Below are positions 57,144 through 64,000 of a DNA stretch of 64,000 nucleotides, piece by piece. The translations under genes and the position numbers were made by a program. Position 1 is the stretch's first letter. Each line of letters begins with the position of its first letter. The notes beneath the pieces are model-generated. The model saw only the letters and a program-made list of their open reading frames with translations, searched no databases and was not told where the DNA came from. This DNA comes from Pseudomonas hamedanensis (GTDB lineage Bacteria > Pseudomonadota > Gammaproteobacteria > Pseudomonadales > Pseudomonadaceae), in the NCBI RefSeq assembly GCF_014268595.2, contig NZ_CP077091.1:1138501-1202500 (forward strand), in the 5' to 3' direction.

Positions 57144-59501
57144 ATGCCCAAGCATAAAAACAACGCAGCGCAACCTGCCCCTGAGGCATCTCGATCCGCC
57201 GTTTCGAAATATCTGTTTCCCGTCGCCATCGGCGTGTTGCTGGCCGCCGCCCTGGGCATCGGCTGGTTTCTGTTCAGCCCGGCACCCGCGCCCGCACCGC
57301 CCGCGCAGGCGAAAGCCCCGGTGCAGGTCGCGCCCGCGCCACAACCGGTCGCGAGCGCCCCGGCGACGATGATCGACGAGCAACAATGCCAGGCTTGCCA
57401 CAGCGAACAGGTCAAGGATTGGCAAGGTTCGCACCATCAACTGGCGATGCAGGTGGCACAGGCCAACACCGTCCTCGGCGATTTCAGCAACGTGACGTTC
57501 AAGGCCGAGAAAGAAACCACACGATTCTCGCGCCGGGGCGATGAGTTCTGGGTCAACGCGCCCGGTATCGACGGCAAGAACGCCAACTTCAAAGTCGCCT
57601 ACACCTTCGGCATTGCGCCGTTGCAGCAATACCTGATCGACGTCGGCGAAGGCCGTTTGCAGGCGCTCGGCGTGGCGTGGGATAGCGAGAAAAATCGCTG
57701 GTTTCACCTCTATCCCGGCCAGGGCGTGAACTTCAAAAATCCGCTGCACTGGAGCAAGCCGAGCCAGAACGCCAACTTCATGTGCATCGAATGCCACACC
57801 ACCGGGTTCAAGCGCAATTTCGACGCGGCCAGCAACACCTTCAAGAGCCAGTGGAACAGCCTTGGTGTTGGCTGCCAGGCCTGCCACGGTCCGGCCTCCA
57901 GCCACCTGGAATGGACGCAGAAAAAAGGCGATCTGATCCACAAGGGCTTCGACGTCGACCTCAAGGACAAAGACGCCACGGTGGAAATCGAAACCTGCGC
58001 CCGATGCCATGCGCGCCGCGCGCCGTTGGGCGATGGCTTCACCGTTGGCAAGCGCCTGATGGACGATTACCTGCCCAGCACCCTGACCCGCGAACTCTAT
58101 GCGCTGGACGGCAAGATCAAGGACGAAGTGTTCGAACACGGCTCGTTCCTGCAAAGCAAAATGTTCGACAAGGGCGTGCGTTGCAGCAATTGCCACAACC
58201 CGCACAGCAACGAGTTGAAAGCGCCGGGCAACGCGGTCTGTCTGCAATGCCACAACCCGGCCGGCAAAACTTCGCTTGAAGGGGTTGATGGTAAAGGCTT
58301 GCAAGCCAAGCACTATGACTCGCCCGAGCACACCCGTCACACTCCGGGGCAGCCCGGTTCGCAGTGTGTGGATTGCCATATGCCCGGCAAGTTCTACATG
58401 GGCAATGACTGGCGCCACGATCACAGCTTCAGCATTCCCGACCCGGAGCGCGCACAAAAACTCGGCACGCCAGACGCCTGCCTGAGCTGCCATCAAGGCA
58501 AGGCCGGCGCCAAGGTCACAGAGCAGTTCAAGTTATGGAGCACTTCCCCCGCGCCCCAGGCGCGGCGTTACGACGACAGTCTGTGGCTGATCCGCAACGG
58601 CCAGCCCGGCGCGGCTGATGCACTGCTGGCGCAGTTGCAGCGCAGCGATTTGCCGGCGATCCAGCGTGCGACGTTACTGGCCGAACTGCCGCTGTACCCA
58701 AGCGAACAGGCGCTGAAACTGGCGACGCAGGATCTCAAGCATCCAGAGCCACAAGTGCGTGACAGTGCCGTGCGGGCGATCAGTGCGTTTCTGCCGCCGC
58801 CTGCGCGTGCGCCACTGCTCGCGCCGCTGTTGAACGATCCGGTGAAAGCCGTGCGCATCGTTGCCGCCCGGGACTTGCTCGGCGCCGCACGCAATAACGG
58901 TTTAGGCGCCGCGCAAGCCAACTGGGATGTCGCGATTGGCGAATACGAAGCCGTGCAGAAAAGCCTGCTGGAACGTGCCGAAGCCAACCTCAATCTGGCG
59001 ATGCTGTACCAGGCCAGCGGCCGCAGCGCCGAGGTTGAAGCGCTGCTGCGCAGTGCGCTGCAGCGCGATCCTGATTTCTACCCGGCGCTGGTGACGCTGG
59101 CCCAGTGGCTGGAGGCGAACGGACGCGCTCGGGAAGCGCAGACACTGCTGGATGACAGCCTCAAGCAGCATCCCGAGGCAGCGCTGTTGCAACACACGCG
59201 CGGACTGTCGTTGATTCGCGCCGGCCAGTCCGCCGAAGCCATGGCCCCGCTGCGCAAAGCCGCGCAACTGGAACCGCACAATGCGCAATACGGTTACGTG
59301 CTCGCGGTGGCGCTGCATGAAAGCGGCAAGGTCGATGAAGCCTGCGCGATTCTTGAGGGCCTGCTCAAGGTCCAGCCGGCCAACCGCAATGCGCGGCTGT
59401 CGTTGATCCAGTATTACCTCGACAGCGGACAGGAACCCAAGGCGCAGGTGTTGTTGCAGGGATGGAAGAAAATCAACATGGGCGATCCGGCGCTGAAGTG
59501 A
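57144..59501 (+). CDS. Octaheme c-type cytochrome with HEAT-like and TPR repeats
   Basis: A 785-residue periplasmic protein anchored by one N-terminal helix ('YLFPVAIGVLLAAALGIGWF', 23-42), followed by a Pro/Ala linker. It has eight CxxCH haem motifs: Cys82, 214, 244, 285, 347, 366, 408 and 446 (CQACH, CIECH, CQACH, CARCH, CSNCH, CLQCH, CVDCH, CLSCH), in the style of cytochrome c554/doubled-CxxCH proteins. Residues 490-590 look like HEAT repeats ('PQVRDSAVRAISAF'), and 610-770 hold TPRs ('AEANLNLAMLYQASGRSAEV'). Electron partner and substrate are unknown. Start at ATG 57144; the 78-nt in-frame extension to 57066 adds no signal. Confidence 0.9.
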   Translation: MPKHKNNAAQPAPEASRSAVSKYLFPVAIGVLLAAALGIGWFLFSPAPAPAPPAQAKAPVQVAPAPQPVASAPATMIDEQQCQACHSEQVKDWQGSHHQLAMQVAQANTVLGDFSNVTFKAEKETTRFSRRGDEFWVNAPGIDGKNANFKVAYTFGIAPLQQYLIDVGEGRLQALGVAWDSEKNRWFHLYPGQGVNFKNPLHWSKPSQNANFMCIECHTTGFKRNFDAASNTFKSQWNSLGVGCQACHGPASSHLEWTQKKGDLIHKGFDVDLKDKDATVEIETCARCHARRAPLGDGFTVGKRLMDDYLPSTLTRELYALDGKIKDEVFEHGSFLQSKMFDKGVRCSNCHNPHSNELKAPGNAVCLQCHNPAGKTSLEGVDGKGLQAKHYDSPEHTRHTPGQPGSQCVDCHMPGKFYMGNDWRHDHSFSIPDPERAQKLGTPDACLSCHQGKAGAKVTEQFKLWSTSPAPQARRYDDSLWLIRNGQPGAADALLAQLQRSDLPAIQRATLLAELPLYPSEQALKLATQDLKHPEPQVRDSAVRAISAFLPPPARAPLLAPLLNDPVKAVRIVAARDLLGAARNNGLGAAQANWDVAIGEYEAVQKSLLERAEANLNLAMLYQASGRSAEVEALLRSALQRDPDFYPALVTLAQWLEANGRAREAQTLLDDSLKQHPEAALLQHTRGLSLIRAGQSAEAMAPLRKAAQLEPHNAQYGYVLAVALHESGKVDEACAILEGLLKVQPANRNARLSLIQYYLDSGQEPKAQVLLQGWKKINMGDPALK

Positions 59502-59515
59502 CCGGCTGTAGACGG

Positions 59516-59566
59516 GCCCCTCACCCCACCCTCACCTTCGGGAGAGCGTCAGAGTGAGGGGCTTTT
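59516..59566 (+). terminator. Terminator after the octaheme cytochrome gene
   Basis: GCCCCTCAC (59516-59524) pairs with GTGAGGGGC (59554-59562), followed by TTTT. The 29-nt loop can hold an inner CTC...GAG hairpin. It is between convergent genes and probably bidirectional. Confidence 0.8.
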
Positions 59567-59579
59567 CAATGTCATCGCC

Positions 59580-60554
59580 CTACCAGGCAGACGTCTCGCC
59601 ACTGCGCAACGCGATCTCTCGCCGGCTATTGATACGCATCGCCTTGATCAGCGACACCGTGCCCACCAGCAAAATTGCCGCGCCGAACAGAAAATCAATG
59701 TTGTACAGACGGAAATCCTGCACCGGCCCGATGAGCAGCACCCGCACCAGCGCAACCCCGACCAGTGTCGCCAGAAAGTCGATCCCCGGCACGTCACGAT
59801 AGAACACCAGCATCAGCGGCAGGCACAGCACCAGCAGCAGCAACAACACCACGGCCTTGAACGCGCCCTTGCGCTCGACGCTGAAGGCGCATTCATGCGC
59901 TGCGTAAGGTTTGTAATCGTCGTCGCGGATCATCGTGTTGGGTTCGTTGATGTACTCGACGCGGTTGTACTTCTGGATCGGCGTGAAGGTGTTGGACATC
60001 TCCATCAGCGTGGTGATGTTCTTGAAGCGCAGGTCGACGCGCTCGCTGCCCTTGAGGTAATACAGCACCGGTTTGTAGCCGTAGCGATAGGTGTCGAAGG
60101 GAAACCCGGTGACCTGCCCGCGCACACCGATCGGTCGCGGTTCAAGCTCGGCGAACGCACTTTTATTAGTCGACGAGAGATTGCGACTCAGCGGCTGGAC
60201 CTTGACCTGTTCGAGGAAAATCGGCGTGGCGCCGTAAGACCACTGCAGCGGTTCCAGACGCAGGCGCAATTCGTTGCGGCTCAGATCATAACGGTTGAAG
60301 GTGCGCTCCGAGACCACCACAGAACCGCTGAGCATGAACTCACCACGCAGGTTGTTGGTGATACGCAAGGTCAGCTGGTCCTTGCCCAGCAACGCCGCTT
60401 CCGTGGTCGGCGGTGTGCCGCACCACGCGGTGCTTTCACCGACACCGCCAAGCTGGCCGTCGCGATTTTCCTTGAAAACATAAAAGTAACTGGCCCACAG
60501 CGTCACCATCAACAGCAACGCTGTGAGACCGAGGATTTTTTTGCCCGGACTCAC
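59580..60554 (-). CDS. Uncharacterised membrane protein with large periplasmic domain
   Basis: A 324-residue protein. Helix 1 at residues 7-27 ('LGLTALLLMVTLWASYFYVF'), then about 200 mainly β-structured periplasmic residues including Cys45 ('STAWCGTPPT') and Cys222 ('AHECAFSV'), which could form a disulfide, and three C-terminal helices ('VVLLLLLVLCLPLMLVF', 'FLATLVGVALVRVLLIG', 'DFLFGAAILLVGTVSLIKA'). The layout resembles DUF4436 proteins, but I could not verify this. No operon partner. Start ATG 60554 is the only good Met. Confidence 0.7.
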   Translation of the reverse strand: MSPGKKILGLTALLLMVTLWASYFYVFKENRDGQLGGVGESTAWCGTPPTTEAALLGKDQLTLRITNNLRGEFMLSGSVVVSERTFNRYDLSRNELRLRLEPLQWSYGATPIFLEQVKVQPLSRNLSSTNKSAFAELEPRPIGVRGQVTGFPFDTYRYGYKPVLYYLKGSERVDLRFKNITTLMEMSNTFTPIQKYNRVEYINEPNTMIRDDDYKPYAAHECAFSVERKGAFKAVVLLLLLVLCLPLMLVFYRDVPGIDFLATLVGVALVRVLLIGPVQDFRLYNIDFLFGAAILLVGTVSLIKAMRINSRREIALRSGETSAW

Positions 60555-60696
60555 TGATCAGACTCCCTTCTTCGATTCCCTCGTCCAGCCGAAAACCCGC
60601 TGGCGACGGCGACTCTACCAAAAGGCCACCATCGACCCAAGTGGAAATACCGGGTTGGGCCGGGTTCTAAGGGTTTCCCCGGTATGTGCCTTCTCT

Positions 60697-60791
60697 CCCT
60701 GTAGGAGTGAGCCTGCTCGCGATAGCGGTCTGTCAGCTAGAAATGAGGCGACTGACCCTCCGCTATCGCGAGCAGGCTCACTCCTACAGGG
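60697..60791. repeat. REPIN upstream of ccoN
   Basis: Perfect 32-bp arms: CCCTGTAGGAGTGAGCCTGC... (60697-60728) and ...CAGGCTCACTCCTACAGGG (60760-60791). It is in the 435-bp gap 60555-60989, whose remaining part holds the ccoN promoter and no gene. Confidence 0.93.
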
Positions 60792-60869
60792 ACCGGGGCA
60801 TGGAACAGAAGCATCGAATAGGCAAGGCACCCGATCAAAAGCGGCAAACCCGCCGCAGATCGCCTCGGA

Positions 60870-60931
60870 ATCTGATCTGCTCAAATCAACATTTCCTGAG
60901 TCTGTTTTGTTGGCGCCCCGGTTCCTACAGT
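60870..60931 (+). promoter_or_regulatory. Candidate activator-dependent promoter of ccoN (shared with ccoG)
   Basis: Block A ATCTGATCTGCT (60870-60881), 13 nt, block B CCTGAGTCTGTT (60895-60906), -10-like TACAGT (60926-60931). Blocks and spacing equal those at ccoG (24802-24863): 23 of 24 block bases agree and the -10 starts 31 nt after block B's first base in both. The N13 between the blocks is unrelated, so this is a site and not a duplicated segment. Confidence 0.62.
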
Positions 60932-60989
60932 GCACACCATGCCAGACCAGGAGGCCTGGCAAGACTTGGCAACCGTGGATGAACTGACC

Positions 60990-62417
60990 ATGAGCACAGC
61001 AACAATCGGGCAGGCCTACAACTACAAGGTCGTCCGCCAATTCGTCATTGCAACCGTTTTCTGGGGTGTGGTGGGCATGGCGATGGGCGTGTGGATCGCC
61101 TCGCAACTGGTGTGGCCGGAAATGAATCTGGATCTGCCGTGGACCACTTTCGGTCGTTTACGCCCGCTTCACACCAGCCTGGTGATTTTCGGTTTTGCCG
61201 GCAGCGCGCAGTTCGCCGCCAGTTATTACGCGGTGCAGCGTACCTGTCAGGTGCGGCTGTTCTCGGACAGCCTCGCCGCGTTCACCTTCTGGGGCTGGCA
61301 ATCGGTGATTGTGGTCATGCTCATCACCTTGCCGCTGGGCTACACCACCACCAAGGAGTACGCCGAGATCGAGTTCTCCGGTGCGGTGTGGATGGCCGTG
61401 GTCTGGGTCGCCTACGCCGTGGTGTTCTTCACCACGGTGGTGCGGCGCAAAACCAGGCACATCTACGTCGGCAACTGGTTTTTCGGCGCGTTCATTCTAG
61501 TGATTGCCATGCTTCATGTGGTCAATCACCTGTCGATTCCGGTGGATTGGTTCAAGTCCTATCCGGTGTATTCCGGGGCCACGGACGCCATGGTGCAATG
61601 GTGGTACGGCCACAACGCCGTGGGCTTTTTCCTCACCACGGGGTTTCTCGGGATGATGTATTACTTCGTGCCAAAACAGGTCAACCGGCCGGTGTATTCG
61701 TACCGGTTATCGATCGTGCATTTCTGGGCGCTGATCACCCTGTACATCTGGGCCGGCCCGCACCATTTGCACTACACCGCCCTGCCCGACTGGGCGCAGT
61801 CGCTGGGCATGGCCATGTCGCTGATCCTGCTGGCGCCGAGCTGGGGCGGGATGATCAACGGCATGATGACGCTGTCCGGCGCCTGGCATAAGTTACGCAC
61901 CGACCCGATCCTGCGCTTTCTGGTGTTGTCGCTGGCGTTCTATGGGATGTCGACGTTCGAAGGGCCGATGATGGCGATCAAAACGGTCAACGCCCTCTCC
62001 CACTACACCGACTGGACCATTGGCCACGTTCACGCCGGGGCCTTGGGCTGGGTGGCGATGATCACGTTCGGCGCGACTTATCACATGGTGCCGAAAGTGT
62101 TCGGCCGCGAGCAGATGTACAGCACGCCGCTGATCAACCTGCACTTCTGGCTGGCGACCATCGGCACCGTGTTGTACATCGCCTCGATGTGGGTCAACGG
62201 CATCACGCAAGGCCTGATGTGGCGAGCAATCAACGAGGACGGCACGCTGACCTATTCGTTTGTCGAAGCGCTGCAAGCCAGTCACCCGGGCTTCGTCGTG
62301 CGCTTTGCCGGTGGCGTGTTCTTTCTGACCGGCATGTTGCTGATGGCCTACAACGTCTGGCGCACGGTGCGCGTGGCGGACGTCGCCGTGGCGCAGCGTG
62401 AAGCGCAGATTGCCTGA
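60990..62417 (+). CDS. ccoN: Orphan cbb3 cytochrome oxidase subunit I (CcoN4-like)
   Basis: The catalytic haem-copper subunit of a cbb3 oxidase, 475 residues and 12 helices. All ligands are in place: His61 and His348 (haem b), His346 (haem b3), His208, His258 and His259 (CuB), and the Tyr of '[12 protein letters not shown]' (Tyr238) that crosslinks in C-type oxidases. No ccoO or ccoP follows, so the subunit must borrow them from another operon, as P. aeruginosa CcoN3/CcoN4 do. CcoN4 confers cyanide tolerance there. The ATG at 60990 is preferred; the in-frame frame from 60930 overlaps the promoter. Confidence 0.94.
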   Translation: MSTATIGQAYNYKVVRQFVIATVFWGVVGMAMGVWIASQLVWPEMNLDLPWTTFGRLRPLHTSLVIFGFAGSAQFAASYYAVQRTCQVRLFSDSLAAFTFWGWQSVIVVMLITLPLGYTTTKEYAEIEFSGAVWMAVVWVAYAVVFFTTVVRRKTRHIYVGNWFFGAFILVIAMLHVVNHLSIPVDWFKSYPVYSGATDAMVQWWYGHNAVGFFLTTGFLGMMYYFVPKQVNRPVYSYRLSIVHFWALITLYIWAGPHHLHYTALPDWAQSLGMAMSLILLAPSWGGMINGMMTLSGAWHKLRTDPILRFLVLSLAFYGMSTFEGPMMAIKTVNALSHYTDWTIGHVHAGALGWVAMITFGATYHMVPKVFGREQMYSTPLINLHFWLATIGTVLYIASMWVNGITQGLMWRAINEDGTLTYSFVEALQASHPGFVVRFAGGVFFLTGMLLMAYNVWRTVRVADVAVAQREAQIA

Positions 62418-62431
62418 GACGGGAGTCGGTC

Positions 62432-62653
62432 ATGGTTGAGGTTGTGTTCGATGTGCTGGGCGTGGTGTTTTTGTGGCTGGCGGTGGAGTACTGCCTGCGT
62501 CGCGAAACCGCGGACAGTCTGGATGAAGCGAGCATGGTGCCCTTTGCCGATGACCCGGAGGTGGCGCGGCGGGTGGAGTTGGCGACGGGGAAAACGGTGA
62601 ACGCGGTGGCGCCGGAAGAAGCCAGACCGGGATGGATCAACCTCGATATGTAA
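62432..62653 (+). CDS. CcoQ-like small membrane protein
   Basis: A 73-residue protein: one N-terminal helix ('VVFDVLGVVFLWLAVEYCL', 3-21), then 'SLDEASMVPFADDPEVARR', which closely resembles the FDEA-x2-LPFADDPE segment that follows the helix in CcoQ/FixQ. It starts 14 nt after the ccoN stop with GGGAG at 62421-62425, so it is co-transcribed. CcoQ stabilises the cbb3 complex; this could be a dedicated partner for the orphan CcoN. The place matches P. aeruginosa PA4134, next to ccoN4. Confidence 0.8.
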   Translation: MVEVVFDVLGVVFLWLAVEYCLRRETADSLDEASMVPFADDPEVARRVELATGKTVNAVAPEEARPGWINLDM

Positions 62654-62670
62654 CCTCCCCACAATTGCTG

Positions 62671-62766
62671 TGTAGGAGTGAGCCTGCTCGCGATATCGGT
62701 GTGTCAGTCAACATCTTTGGTGCTGACACACCGATATCGCGAGCAGGCTCACTCCTACAGTTTTTT
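62671..62766 (+). terminator. 37-bp perfect palindrome (REPIN) with T-tract, end of ccoN operon
   Basis: Arms 62671-62707 and 62723-62759 are exactly complementary (37 bp, 15-nt loop), the longest perfect hairpin in the window. GTTTTTT follows (62760-62766), so the REPIN can act as an intrinsic terminator for ccoN and the CcoQ-like gene. Confidence 0.85.
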
Positions 62767-62782
62767 GGGCAACCCTTCAGAT

Positions 62783-63274
62783 TCAGGTACGGTCTCTAGG
62801 GATCAGGCTTTGCAGTTGCTGAGCGAGGAAGTTCGCGTCAAACACAAACGTATCCGGATCCTTGAGGCCATTGGTCTTGCGCCACTGCCATCCGCCATCC
62901 GCCAGGCCCACCAGCGAGATACTGCCGTAGCGCGCCGCCGTCAGCCCCATCACCGCCAGCGAAATCTGCCCCGCACTGCCCATCACATCCGGCACGAACT
63001 CCACCGGCTTGCCGGCAATCACAATGCTCAGTTTCTCAGTCTTGAAGGTCGAGGTTTCCACCGGTGTACTCGGCCCGAACGCCACATAGGCTTCACGAGT
63101 CACCTCGAGCAGATGCGGTGCCTGCACGGGCTCCAGCCATTGCTGAATATCGCCGAACAACGCGGCGATACGCGTGGTCCATGTCGCCGATTGCGTCTCG
63201 AACAGTTGCTTCTTGTGCGCTTCGCTCTCGGCATAGTGGCGAAGCATTTCGCCCAGTTGCTGTACGTCGTTCAT
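62783..63274 (-). CDS. Uncharacterised 163-residue protein
   Basis: A soluble protein with no signal or membrane segment. The N-terminal 60 residues are helical and charged ('LGEMLRHYAESEAHKKQLFE'); the C-terminal half is β-rich ('FKTEKLSIVIAGKPVEFVPD', 'YGSISLVGLADGGWQWRKT'). I do not recognise a family. ATG 63274 has AGGGAA upstream; the open frame continuing to 63763 is antisense to the racemase gene. It is divergent from that gene (135 bp gap) and convergent with the ccoN operon. Confidence 0.7.
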   Translation of the reverse strand: MNDVQQLGEMLRHYAESEAHKKQLFETQSATWTTRIAALFGDIQQWLEPVQAPHLLEVTREAYVAFGPSTPVETSTFKTEKLSIVIAGKPVEFVPDVMGSAGQISLAVMGLTAARYGSISLVGLADGGWQWRKTNGLKDPDTFVFDANFLAQQLQSLIPRDRT

Positions 63275-63409
63275 TGCGGTGTTCCCTGAAGAGTACTGCG
63301 GACACCCAGCATGGCAGATGCGCGAGACCGGCATCGGTAATTTTTCGCTGGATCGCGACACCCTATACAAAGGACACTCACCTCCCTGATCAACCCTGAG
63401 GAGCACAGC

Positions 63410-64000
63410 ATGCGCACCATCGGCCTTATCGGCGGCATGAGCTGGGAGTCCAGCGCCGAGTATTATCGCCTGATCAACCAGCAGGTTCGTGATCGTCTCG
63501 GGCCGTTGCGCTCGGCGCAATTGCTGATGCACAGCGTCGACTTCGGCCCGGTGGAACAGGCCCAGCACGCCGGGCGCTGGGACGACGCGGCGGCGATCCT
63601 GGTCGATGCTGCACGCAGGCTCGAAGCCGGCGGCGCCGAATGCGTGGTGCTGTGTACCAACACAATGCACAAGGTCGCCGAGCAGATTCAGGCGGCGATC
63701 AGTATTCCGTTTCTGCACATTGCCGAACCGGCGGCTCAGGCTGCATTGGCGATCAATGCGCATACGGTCGGCTTGCTAGGCACCGCATTCACCATGGAGC
63801 AAGACTTCCTCAAACAGCGCCTGATCGCCCAGGGTTTGACGGTATTGGTGCCGGAAGAAGCCGAGCGCAAGGACGTGCACCGAATCATTTACGACGAACT
63901 TTGCGTCGGGGTGATCAGCGATCAGTCGCGGCAAATCTATCAGCGGGTGATCGAATCCCTCACCGCACGCGGTGCCCAGGCGATCATTCTCGGCTGCACG
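63410..64000 (+). CDS. Aspartate/glutamate racemase-family protein (3' end outside window)
   Basis: Cofactor-independent amino-acid racemase fold, first 197 residues. Start 'MRTIGLIGGMSWESSAEYY' is the aspartate racemase type; the first catalytic Cys is in 'CVVLCTNTMHK' (about 84), and the second, 'IILGCT', is the last thing in the window. Family members (for example YgeA) racemise several amino acids such as homoserine, not only Asp. GAGGAG at 63398-63403 supports the ATG. About 30-40 more residues are expected beyond the edge. Confidence 0.92.
   Translation, partial: MRTIGLIGGMSWESSAEYYRLINQQVRDRLGPLRSAQLLMHSVDFGPVEQAQHAGRWDDAAAILVDAARRLEAGGAECVVLCTNTMHKVAEQIQAAISIPFLHIAEPAAQAALAINAHTVGLLGTAFTMEQDFLKQRLIAQGLTVLVPEEAERKDVHRIIYDELCVGVISDQSRQIYQRVIESLTARGAQAIILGCT

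Overview
The window reads as a chromosomal segment of a Pseudomonas of the fluorescens group. The evidence is high GC with tightly packed ATGA-overlapping operons, dozens of REP/REPIN palindromes of the type 'TGTGGGAGCGAGCCTGCTCGCGA' or 'TGTAGGAGTGAGCCTGCTCG', and gene sets typical of that genus (GlgE/TreS α-glucan-trehalose cluster, MuxABC-OpmB, MucR-like MHYT-GGDEF-EAL protein, MocR regulator next to CcoG, orphan CcoN). No tRNA, rRNA, CRISPR array, transposase or prophage gene was seen.

Layout. 1-9141: treZ (5' end outside the window), malQ, treY, a DUF2934 gene and glgX, all on the plus strand. 9395-11259: a PIG-L-type deacetylase with an altered active-site motif and a YbhP-like endonuclease/exonuclease/phosphatase protein. 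11456-15351: an autotransporter with a β-helical passenger, followed by a related protein that is almost only a translocator barrel. 15527-23291 (minus): glgE, treS-pep2 fusion and glgB, with a good AlgU (sigma-22)-type promoter upstream of glgE. Together the two glucan operons make a full GlgE/TreXYZ cycle: trehalose to maltose to maltose-1-phosphate to branched α-glucan and back to trehalose. Only glgA is missing and probably lies just upstream.

23508-31477: a very proline-rich peptide, an MgtC-like membrane protein, a DUF3203-like small protein, ccoG, a MocR regulator resembling MpaR, an unknown 147-aa gene of atypical composition, an SDR oxidoreductase and a MucR-like c-di-GMP protein. 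31832-40950 (minus): the muxA-muxB-muxC-opmB RND efflux operon. 41125-44301: tpx, a DGPF/YCII protein, a lone trypsin-fold peptidase and an outer-membrane transporter-like protein. 44324-51815: a MoxR / DUF58 / DUF4381 / BatA / BatB-TPR / BatD / HAD phosphatase operon, with REPINs inside two of its coding regions. 51886-59501: a secreted Cys-type sulfatase, a fused MFS/spermidine-synthase-like protein, a DUF3313 lipoprotein and an octaheme cytochrome with TPRs. 59580-64000: an unknown membrane protein, an orphan ccoN with a CcoQ-like partner, an unknown protein and the start of an Asp/Glu racemase.

The most interesting observation is that ccoG and the orphan ccoN, 36 kb apart, share an unusual promoter module. 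Two 12-bp blocks lie at identical spacing (ATCTGATC[C/T]GCT, 13 nt, CCTGAGTCTGTT), followed by a -10 hexamer at the same offset. In P. aeruginosa the counterparts (PA4131 ccoG2, PA4132 mpaR, PA4133 ccoN4) are adjacent, and MpaR activates ccoN4. Here the locus looks split, yet its regulatory element persists at both ends, which makes the module a strong candidate for the MpaR operator. Second in interest are the two REPIN insertions inside DUF4381 and BatD reading frames, and the passenger-less autotransporter.
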